Shown here: one piece after another, positions 1 through 5,600 of the stretch
Layout: each line of letters starts with the position of its first letter
Position numbering within the stretch: position 1 is the first letter of the stretch
Assembly (NCBI GenBank): GCA_016840645.1
Contig: JAEORY010000297.1
Location: forward strand, 1 to 5,600
Origin: Candidatus Borrarchaeota archaeon
GTDB taxonomy: Archaea > Asgardarchaeota > Sifarchaeia > Borrarchaeales > Borrarchaeaceae
DNA: 5,600 nt
Direction of reading: 5' to 3'
Notes under the pieces: model-generated
Told to the model about the DNA's origin: nothing
The model's input: only the letters and a program-made list of their open reading frames with translations
Database searches by the model: none
Made by a program: the position numbers and the translations under genes

Positions 1-112
1 CTGCTCGTAGAAGAATATAAACTTGGAGCGTTTTTTCTGTAATATCCTAATTTAATAGATTTTATAAGCTGCGAGTAGGTTCATAATTAGGAGACCACAA
101 AATCCTTTTGTT
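1..112. other. Non-coding sequence downstream of GNAT copy 1
   Basis: No gene is visible. The plus strand contains arms CTGCTCGTAG (1-10) and CTGCGAGTAG (68-77) that can pair over ten positions with two G-U pairs, and a separate 7-base inverted pair CCTAATT/AATTAGG (46-52 and 85-91). The two pairings cross, so they are alternatives or a pseudoknot. Neither is followed by a T-run in the direction of the GNAT genes, so no terminator is called. Confidence 0.35.
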
Positions 113-1299
113 TCATACTCCTTCAGTAAAGGCCATCGTAATATACCAGTTTTCCAAATCATACATGAACTCTTGGTTTAAATTTTGGTTCAAGATTTTG
201 ACTACCATCTTCTTGTGCTTTTGTGTTGGTAAAGCTATGAATCCATGTGTCTTTAAAATTTTTACATATTTTTCAGAGAACTTGTTGTTAGCAAACCATA
301 CGTTGACGGATATTACTCCTTTGTTCTTAAGAAATTGAATAATGTGTTCAATTAAGACAAATAAATCATCTTCAGATCCTTCGAGTCCTAAAATATCGAC
401 AATGTTTCCCATCTTATGACCATTTTGAATATTTGTAACAACGTAACCAGTAATTTTATTGTGTCTCTCACACACAAATACGTGATGAGGTATAACAGGG
501 TTTTCTATGAAACGCCAACTTACATATCTTCGATCTCTTTTTATAGTAATGCATTTATTTTCAGCAAAATATTTATCCCAAAACTGATCTATCCTATCGT
601 CCAAGTCATGCCCTGTAATCTGCGGTACTATAATTTCTTGATTTTTTTTCACTTTTGGTTTTCTATGAAAAAGGTTGATTGTTCTGAACTTATAATAGAT
701 TTTCGACACGAAAACAAGAAAGTTTAATAAATGCTTATTCCTGATTTGTGGCGCGAAACGATCATGGATTACCTTTTTAACATCTATTGGCAAGGTCAGA
801 ATAGTTAGAGGGAAGTTAAGAAAGTGATATCCGACTCTAGCGTGAGATTTGACTGTGGCTTCACTTGGAAAGCCCCAAATCATATCTATGTGTTCCTTCT
901 CGGCTGCCCCAAAAATATTTTCGACTAGTTTTCCCCAGATTCTTACATCTTTCTCTTTAAAGCCAAATTTTTGCGCGATATTGCCGCGGTAATTAGGATC
1001 TACTACTGCTCCTTCAGCCTTACCTCCGGTTATAATGAGTTTCTCGAAGGTCATTTCCATAGGCAACGTTGCATAGTGTCCTACAATTTCCCCATTATGT
1101 TCAGCAAGCAATATTACAGCTTGGCCGCGTGGGCAAGTCATATACTCCCATTCCCAAAAGTCACGGGCTTTATCTGAATTAAAATGTTTCCAATAAGGTT
1201 TCATTAATTCGATGATTGTCTTTTCATCGCCCTCTTGATAGCGACGAACGACTATTTCGTTTTTCTCTTCAATGTTATTCATCTTTTTCACTCAATATC
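106..1299 (-). repeat. Tandem duplication unit 1 (GNAT gene plus short flanks)
   Basis: Direct repeat of the unit at 1516-2706. Similarity starts in the TTTTGTTTCA just outside the stop codon and ends in the leader TTTTTCACTCAATATC (plus-strand reading), then stops abruptly on both sides. The unit is about 1,194 bp against 1,191 bp for the other; the difference is a single codon. No terminal inverted repeats or transposase accompany it, so it looks like a gene duplication rather than a mobile element. Confidence 0.9.
113..1282 (-). CDS. Two-domain GNAT-like acyltransferase, copy 1 (downstream copy of a tandem pair)
   Basis: Probable N-acyltransferase of 389 residues; substrate unknown. Residues about 10-157 look like a GNAT fold: the hydrophobic strand VILLAEHNGEIVGHYA, then VDPNYRGN at 95-101, WGFPSEAT at 136-143 and the HARVGYHFL segment at 147-155, which matches the usual Y..xGF stretch of GNAT proteins. 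In the acetyl-CoA loop the expected RGxGxxxKL appears split: RGN is followed by about 15 extra residues before WGKL. A second GNAT-like half covers about 222-389, with YVSWRFIENP, a strand VFVCERHNKITGYVV, and a tail NWYITMAFTEG. That layout resembles double-GNAT proteins seen in polysaccharide or lipid clusters (family knowledge). No signal peptide or membrane helix is evident, so it is probably cytosolic. Start: the GTG at 1291 has no Shine-Dalgarno; the ATG at 1282 has GAG eight bases upstream and is preferred. It lies 231 bp downstream of copy 2. The GNAT assignment is fairly sure; the substrate is not. Confidence 0.8.
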   Translation of the reverse strand: MNNIEEKNEIVVRRYQEGDEKTIIELMKPYWKHFNSDKARDFWEWEYMTCPRGQAVILLAEHNGEIVGHYATLPMEMTFEKLIITGGKAEGAVVDPNYRGNIAQKFGFKEKDVRIWGKLVENIFGAAEKEHIDMIWGFPSEATVKSHARVGYHFLNFPLTILTLPIDVKKVIHDRFAPQIRNKHLLNFLVFVSKIYYKFRTINLFHRKPKVKKNQEIIVPQITGHDLDDRIDQFWDKYFAENKCITIKRDRRYVSWRFIENPVIPHHVFVCERHNKITGYVVTNIQNGHKMGNIVDILGLEGSEDDLFVLIEHIIQFLKNKGVISVNVWFANNKFSEKYVKILKTHGFIALPTQKHKKMVVKILNQNLNQEFMYDLENWYITMAFTEGV

Positions 1300-1515
1300 G
1301 AAGGTTACTCTATAGGTTATTTATTTTAAAAGAATTAAGAGAAATTCTGGAGACGATTTTTTTAAAGCCTACTAAAGAGATTGCTTTAAAATGGCTCTTT
1401 TCGTCCATTTTGAAATTAACAAAAGTAATAACCCATAGACAATCATGTAGAGAGGTGTTTTTTATCCTTATTCGGTGAGTTGATGTATTATTGTTCGATT
1501 CCTTTATTGCTCTCA
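1300..1515. other. AT-rich spacer between the two GNAT copies
   Basis: This spacer of about 216 bp separates the two duplicated units and has no resemblance to the ends of either. It holds a 68-codon open frame on the minus strand (1310-1516). That frame has no convincing ribosome binding site and no recognisable motif, so it is not called a gene. I see no strong hairpin followed by a T-run that would stop transcription from copy 2, and no clear -35/-10 pair for copy 1. Whether copy 1 is read through from copy 2 or has its own promoter cannot be decided from the sequence. Confidence 0.5.
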
Positions 1516-2706
1516 TTTTGTTTCATGTTCCTTCAGTAAAAGCCATCGTAATATACCAATTTTCCAAGTCATACATAAACTCTTTGTTCAAATTTTGGTT
1601 CAAAACTTTGACTACTAACCTCTTGTGCTTTTTTGTAGGTAAAGCTGTGAATCCGTGTTTCTTTAAAAGTTTCAAATATTTTTCAGAGCGTCTGTTTTTA
1701 GCAAACCATACATTCACAGATATTACTCCCTTGGTCTTGAGAAAGTGAATAACGTGTTCAATTAAGACAAATAAATCATCTTCATATCCTTCCAGTCCTA
1801 AGATATCGACGATGTGTCCAATCTTGCGACCATTTTGAATATTTGTAACAACGTAACCAGTAATTTCACTGTGTCTCTCACACACAAATACATGGTGAGG
1901 TATAACAGGGTTTTCTATGAAACGCCAACTTACGTATCTGCGATCCCTTTTTATAGTAATGCATTTAGTTTCAGCAAAATATCTTTTCCAAAACCGATTA
2001 ATCCTATCATCTAAGTCACGTCTTGTAATCTGTCGTACAGTAATTTTCTGATTATTTTTCATTTTTGGTTTTTTATGAAAAAGGTTGATTGTTCTGAGCT
2101 TATAATAGATTTTCGACACGAAAACAAGGAAGTTCAATAAGAGCTTATTCCTGAGATGTGGCGCGAAACGAGCATGAATTACCTTTTTGGCATCTATTGG
2201 CAAGGTCAGAATTGCTAGAGGTAAGTTAAGATAATGATATCTTTTTTTAGGAGGTTTGAGTGTGGCTTCACTTGGAAATCCCCAAATTATATCTATGTGT
2301 TCCTTCTCGGCAGCTGCAAAAATATTTTCGGTTAGTTTCCCCCAGATTCTTACATCTTTCTCTTTAAGGTTTAATTTTTGCGTGATATTGCCGCGGTAAT
2401 TAGGATGAACTACTATACCTTCAGCCTTAACTCCAGTTATAATGATTCCCTCGAAAGTCATTTCCATAGGTAGCATTGCATAGTGTCCTATTATTTTACC
2501 ATTATGTTCAGCAAGCAGTATTAAAGCTTGGCTGCTCGGGCAATTCATGTACTCCCATTCCCAAAAGTCGCGGGCTTTATCTGAATTAAAATGTTTCCAA
2601 TAAGGTTTCATTAATTCGATGATTGCCTTTTCATCGCCCTCTTGATAGCGACGAAAGGTTATTATTTTTTTCTCTCCAACGGTTTCCATCTTTTTCACTC
2701 AATATC
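1516..2706 (-). repeat. Tandem duplication unit 2 (GNAT gene plus short flanks)
   Basis: Second unit of the direct repeat. It includes the 17 bases upstream of the preferred start, identical to copy 1, so the translation signals of both genes were duplicated with the coding region. The similarity ends about 17 bp before the stop codon of the ligase, so no part of the ligase was duplicated. Confidence 0.9.
1523..2689 (-). CDS. Two-domain GNAT-like acyltransferase, copy 2 (promoter-proximal copy of the pair)
   Basis: Paralogue of the neighbouring downstream gene, 388 residues, about 80% identical by hand count and co-linear except for one missing codon. It has the same two GNAT-like halves: VHPNYRGN near 95-101 and WGFPSEAT near 136-143, then a second half with YVSWRFIENP and the tail NWYITMAFTEG. 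Differences cluster. The first ten residues and the segment after WGFPSEAT diverge most, while the stretch from CITIKRDRR to HHVFVCERH is identical. Where copy 1 has SHARVGY, this copy has PPKKRY: the GNAT-type glycine before the aromatic residue is gone and the segment is basic. The first domain may therefore bind a different acyl donor or acceptor, or be inactive (inference). Start: ATG at 2689 with GAG eight bases upstream; the GTG at 2698 is the alternative. It starts about 35 bp after the ligase stop codon, which suggests one operon. Confidence 0.8.
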   Translation of the reverse strand: METVGEKKIITFRRYQEGDEKAIIELMKPYWKHFNSDKARDFWEWEYMNCPSSQALILLAEHNGKIIGHYAMLPMEMTFEGIIITGVKAEGIVVHPNYRGNITQKLNLKEKDVRIWGKLTENIFAAAEKEHIDIIWGFPSEATLKPPKKRYHYLNLPLAILTLPIDAKKVIHARFAPHLRNKLLLNFLVFVSKIYYKLRTINLFHKKPKMKNNQKITVRQITRRDLDDRINRFWKRYFAETKCITIKRDRRYVSWRFIENPVIPHHVFVCERHSEITGYVVTNIQNGRKIGHIVDILGLEGYEDDLFVLIEHVIHFLKTKGVISVNVWFAKNRRSEKYLKLLKKHGFTALPTKKHKRLVVKVLNQNLNKEFMYDLENWYITMAFTEGT

Positions 2707-2723
2707 AGGCCATGCAAAAACTT

Positions 2724-4310
2724 CTAGGCGGGATTTCCTTTTACCTCTTCTCTTAATGCCCTGCGGAGTACCTTGCCGACGCCTGTCATTGGGATTTCGT
2801 TTCGAAATTCGATAATTTTAGGTACTTTGAACTTTGCTATTTTTTCTTCGCAGAATTTTATTATTTCATGGGCCATAGCGCTCTGTCCTTCTTTGAGAAC
2901 AACATACGCTTTTACCTTTTCACCTGTATATTCATCAGGAACACCAATAACCGCCGCAGATTTTACTTTTGGATTTTCGTATAACACTTCTTCTACATCT
3001 TTGGGGTATACCTTATAACCAGCAATATTGATCATGTCCTTCTTCCTGTCTACGATAGCAAAGTATCCTTCTTCATCCATCGTCGCGATATCACCTGTAT
3101 GAAGGTTACCGTTTATTAATGCCTTTTTTGTTTCTTCCGGTTTTTTCCAATAGCCTTTCATTACCATAGGACCGCTAACCACTAATTCTCCTCTTTCACC
3201 GATAGGTACATCATTTCCATCTTCGTCGACAATTCTTGCAAAACAGTCAATAATAGGGATGCCTATTGTACCACTCTTTTTTCGTGCGACTGGGCTGATA
3301 TGAGTAACCGGTGATGCCTCTGTGAGGCCATAACCTTCCAGGATACTGCGTCCTATCCTCTCTGAAAACTCTTTCATCACTTGAACTGGAAGAGACGCAC
3401 CACCAGAAATCGCATAGCGAAGTGAACTCAGGTCATGTTTTTCAAGTTCCGGACGGTGAAGGAGCACAATGTACATTGTTGGTACGCCCGCCATGTATGT
3501 TAATCTGTAAGTTGAGATCGCCTCAAGTACTTTGTCCGGTTGGAATTTTGGCATTAAAACTACAGTTCCTGCGATAGAAAGTGGTGCAATCATAGCGCAT
3601 GTGAGGCCGAAGATATGACTGAGAGGAAGGATAGCTATCGTACGTTCATTCCCCTCTTCAAAAGAGTACCACTTGACGAATGCTAGGGCGTTCGACACGA
3701 GGTTGAAATTTGTGAGAAGGGCACCTTTTGGTATGCCGGTCGTGCCTCCTGTATATGCTAAAACGGCAATATCTTCTGCATTGATATCAATTTTTGGAGG
3801 TTCTTCCTGTGTTGTAGAAAGCAACTCGTAAAAATTCAAGGTATTTGAAACAGGTTCTTTTCCAATGACAACTATATTTTTTAGAGACGTTTCCTCTAGA
3901 ACATCCTTTACAATAGGATACAGTCCATCCAAGACAACTATGGTTTCAGCTTCCGAATCTTTCAGCAAAAACTTCATTTCTTTTTTGCGATATGCTGCAT
4001 TACAGGGAACGACGATTGCGCCAATCATGTTCACGGCAAAGAAACTAATAAGATAGGCCTCGTGATTTGGAAGATATAGCGCAACCTTGTCCGTGTATTT
4101 CACTCCGAGAGTATGTAGTGTTGCTGCAAATTTCTTAATTTGTTTATATAATTGGTCGTAACTTGTGCTTTCATTTTGGAAGATGTATGCGGTATTATTA
4201 GGAAACGCCTCTGCAGCTTCTTTCACCAATTGATAAAGTGGAACTTTTGGATAATCTAAGGTTAGCGGGACATTGGCTGGCCAATGTTCAATCCATGGTT
4301 TTGTTGTCAT
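2724..4310 (-). CDS. Long-chain acyl-CoA ligase (AMP-forming, ANL superfamily)
   Basis: Complete 528-residue enzyme of the adenylate-forming family, the usual length for a bacterial acyl-CoA synthetase. It would activate a carboxylic acid, probably a fatty acid, with ATP to an acyl-adenylate and transfer it to CoA in the cytosol. Visible motifs in order: the ATP-binding loop YTGGTTGIPKG (187-197), the YGLTEASP motif (327-334), TGD (405-407), the hinge DRKKDMINIAGYKVYP (421-436) and the C-terminal catalytic lysine in GVGKVLRR (Lys513). All core motifs are present, so it should be active. A sister family such as 4-coumarate or other aryl/acyl-CoA ligases cannot be excluded, since chain-length preference is not readable by eye. 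The start ATG has AAAGAGG eight bases upstream. It is followed after about 25-35 bp by a GNAT-like gene on the same strand, so the two are probably co-transcribed. No thiolation or transmembrane domain is attached. Confidence 0.93.
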   Translation of the reverse strand: MTTKPWIEHWPANVPLTLDYPKVPLYQLVKEAAEAFPNNTAYIFQNESTSYDQLYKQIKKFAATLHTLGVKYTDKVALYLPNHEAYLISFFAVNMIGAIVVPCNAAYRKKEMKFLLKDSEAETIVVLDGLYPIVKDVLEETSLKNIVVIGKEPVSNTLNFYELLSTTQEEPPKIDINAEDIAVLAYTGGTTGIPKGALLTNFNLVSNALAFVKWYSFEEGNERTIAILPLSHIFGLTCAMIAPLSIAGTVVLMPKFQPDKVLEAISTYRLTYMAGVPTMYIVLLHRPELEKHDLSSLRYAISGGASLPVQVMKEFSERIGRSILEGYGLTEASPVTHISPVARKKSGTIGIPIIDCFARIVDEDGNDVPIGERGELVVSGPMVMKGYWKKPEETKKALINGNLHTGDIATMDEEGYFAIVDRKKDMINIAGYKVYPKDVEEVLYENPKVKSAAVIGVPDEYTGEKVKAYVVLKEGQSAMAHEIIKFCEEKIAKFKVPKIIEFRNEIPMTGVGKVLRRALREEVKGNPA

Positions 4311-4318
4311 TTGCTATA

Positions 4319-4325
4319 CCTCTTT
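4319..4325 (-). promoter_or_regulatory. Ribosome binding site of the acyl-CoA ligase
   Basis: On the minus strand AAAGAGG lies eight bases before the ATG at 4310. This fixes the ligase start and is the best Shine-Dalgarno sequence in the window. No convincing -35/-10 pair could be picked in the AT-rich stretch upstream (4326-4432). Confidence 0.75.
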
Positions 4326-4443
4326 ATATTTTTCAACACTCCCGCTTGTTTACCTGAATTGAATTTAAATTTAACGTAATTTCAGTTATCTTAAGAACAA
4401 GAATATTGATAGATTGAAATTCATTGTTATCACCGCAAGGAGA

Positions 4444-4463
4444 CCCCCCAACGTGTTGGGGGG
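4444..4463 (-). repeat. Perfect palindrome at the element's right end
   Basis: CCCCCCAAC and GTTGGGGGG are perfect inverted arms separated by GT (in practice a 7-8 bp stem with a small loop). It lies 14 bases past the iscB stop codon. IS200/IS605-type elements carry such subterminal hairpins, which the transposase recognises as single-stranded DNA. It has no T-run on either side, so it is unlikely to be an intrinsic terminator, although it could still weaken read-through toward the ligase. Confidence 0.7.
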
Positions 4464-4477
4464 AGGAATTACGCCCA

Positions 4478-5600
4478 CTAAGTGTTTTTGAAGGTAAATA
4501 ATAGCCCTTTTCCATATTTAATCAACTCCACTTTTTTAATTGCAACACTTGGATTTTTTTCTTTAGTATTTTCCAAAATAACACGCTTTCCGTAACAATG
4601 GACGCCTTTTACTCTATACAATCTATTGTTATACTTCACAAGATCATACGGTTGTAGGGCATAGTGATTTTTTCTAATAGCTCTCTTGTAACCCTTTCTA
4701 TTCGTCTGTAGAGAACGATTATTGCGTCTGACTTGCATCAGCTCATACGGTCGGCAACGTTCTTGATCCGTTCCTCCTCCAGCAATAACAAACGCATCAT
4801 TAATATGAGACTTTTCCAGCCCTAACTTGTTACGCGGGTATTTATTGACGTATCCGTACGTATGTTCTGCATCTAACTGTTCTACTAGCCTCCAGCGAAT
4901 GGTATTCAGACATGCGGCCGCTTTAAGTGACTTATTTGCCTGTTGCTGGATGTTTGGATACCCAAACTCCTCGGCGGTCTGAGTGCCTTTTTCAAGGTTA
5001 CATTTCCTACATGAGATCGTTAAATTCGACACTCGATCTGTGCCACCTCTACTTTTCGGGACGATATGCTCGACTTCTAAAGGGATATTTGTGTTACCAC
5101 AATAGGCGCACTGTCGCCCCCACTTATCTAACAGATATTCTCTCACTTCGTAGCCTTGAAGTGTGCCCTGCTGATATGCTACTCCTGTAATTTCAGGACT
5201 CTGCATTTTCTGTGTGTCGAAATTCGCCACCTCCACCCTTTTGTAGGGTATCGGTAGCAGTGTTTCAAGTTGCTCAACTAATCGAATATGTGAGTCTTGT
5301 CTATGCTGGGTATAGGGGCTAACCATCCTTCAGTTCGTGTTCGGTTATTAAATCGTGGTGGTCTATACCCTAATCTGCCTCTGCGAGTTCTACGATACCT
5401 CCGTTGTTCCTCTAACTTGTTAGACACATCCTTTCACAAGCTAAAAGTCCCACTGATAACCTCTAGTTTGTCAGTCTTGGCGCTAAATCCAATATTCGTA
5501 AATCCTATATCCACTCCTAATTTAATCGGTTGTGTCGCCTCTCCAGTGGCATAGTTCAACTGAATAGTGAAAGGACATCGTTTTACAACTGTTGCCTTTC
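4478..5600 (-). pseudogene. iscB: IscB RNA-guided nuclease, disrupted by a stop codon and a frameshift; 5' end beyond the window
   Basis: IscB is an omega-RNA-guided DNA nuclease and the likely ancestor of Cas9. Reading upstream of the intact 3' frame (which opens at 5326) in a neighbouring frame recovers the rest of the protein. KATVVKRCPFTIQLNY is followed by RuvC-I LGVDIG (Asp codon 5509-5511), then an in-frame TGA at 5434-5436 where an Arg codon is expected. Next comes the arginine-rich bridge [18 protein letters not shown] and EGWLAP, then a one-base deletion (5309-5313) that shifts into [14 protein letters not shown]. Counted from the Met codon at 5326, the remainder has RuvC-II (VEVANFDTQK, Glu32), and an HNH domain with CAYC at 73-76, EHIVPKSRGG with His87, and CRKC at 106-109 as zinc ligands. 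RuvC-III is KSHINDAF (His174, Asp177), followed by the C-terminal target-adjacent-motif domain (RRNNRSLQTNRKG onward). The N-terminal PLMP domain lies outside. All catalytic residues survive, so inactivation looks recent, unless one lesion is a sequencing error. Confidence 0.9.

Larger units (their letters stand above)
4433..5600 (-). mobile_element. Right part of an IS200/IS605-like (ISC) element carrying a broken iscB
   Basis: The element is inferred from an iscB gene followed 14 bases after its stop codon by a strong palindrome, the arrangement of ISC/IS200-IS605 right ends. The inner boundary is only approximate: the sequence after the palindrome on the minus strand (TCTCCTTGCGGTGATAAC) resembles the region where these elements are cut, but the exact cleavage base cannot be read without an empty site. 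No TnpA (Y1 transposase) is present in the window, so movement would need help from another copy. The left end lies beyond base 5600. The insertion sits about 120 bp upstream of the ligase start, in the same orientation. Confidence 0.65.

Noticed and set aside
1310..1516. 68-codon minus-strand open frame between the two GNAT genes
   Set aside because: There is no recognisable motif, no well-spaced ribosome binding site and no duplicate next to the other copy. It is probably a chance frame in AT-rich spacer.
4372..4400. Possible sigma-A promoter for the ligase (TTGTTC with a GTTAAA-like -10)
   Set aside because: The spacing is 19 bases and the -10 is poor. In DNA this AT-rich such matches occur by chance.
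4444..4463. Intrinsic terminator after iscB
   Set aside because: The stem is strong but no T-run follows on either strand. Its position fits an IS200/IS605 right-end hairpin better.
4333..4515. 60-codon minus-strand open frame across the iscB 3' end and the palindrome
   Set aside because: It overlaps the iscB coding end and runs through the element's right-end palindrome. The composition does not look like a protein.
4478..5326. A free-standing HNH protein of 282 residues starting at 5326
   Set aside because: The frame before the ATG continues the IscB bridge region with a one-base shift. GAAGG directly abuts the ATG with no spacing, and the product would lack RuvC-I. A broken iscB explains it better.
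5297..5554. 85-codon plus-strand open frame opposite the iscB N-terminal region
   Set aside because: It is antisense to sequence that clearly encodes the RuvC-I and bridge-helix part of IscB, so it is a shadow frame.
4433..5600. CRISPR-associated locus (Cas9)
   Set aside because: The RuvC/HNH layout is Cas9-like, but the size, the arginine bridge and the HNH context are those of IscB. No repeat-spacer array is present.

Overview
The window looks like a stretch of a low-GC bacterial chromosome, most plausibly Firmicutes/Bacillales. That is inferred from the AT-rich codon use, the AGAGG-type ribosome binding site and the general look of the proteins; no feature fixes the species. All genes lie on the minus strand, so the text below reads from high to low coordinates.

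Region 1 (about 4433-5600) is the right-hand part of an IS200/IS605-type (ISC) element carrying an iscB gene, an RNA-guided nuclease related to the ancestor of Cas9. The gene enters from beyond base 5600 and is broken twice. An in-frame TGA lies at 5434-5436, between the RuvC-I motif and the arginine-rich bridge helix. A one-base deletion lies at about 5309-5313. The rest of the protein (RuvC-II, HNH, RuvC-III, C-terminal domain) is intact and keeps its catalytic residues. Just after the stop codon is a perfect C6/G6 palindrome typical of the right end of such elements. The N-terminal PLMP domain, the omega-RNA and the left end would lie outside the window.

Region 2 (4310-2724) is a complete acyl-CoA ligase (AMP-forming synthetase family) with a good ribosome binding site. 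Region 3 (2706-106) is a direct tandem duplication of about 1.19 kb. Each unit holds one gene for a protein of about 390 residues with two GNAT-like folds. The copies are about 80% identical by hand count and separated by about 216 bp of unrelated AT-rich DNA. The ligase and the first GNAT copy are about 25-35 bp apart and probably co-transcribed. The second copy may be read through or transcribed separately.

The ligase and acetyltransferases together suggest a lipid or acyl-modification job: the ligase would make an acyl-CoA, and GNAT-type enzymes use acyl-CoAs as donors. This is inference from gene order only. The window's most notable points are the recently inactivated iscB and the diverging GNAT pair, in which one copy has lost a GNAT motif.
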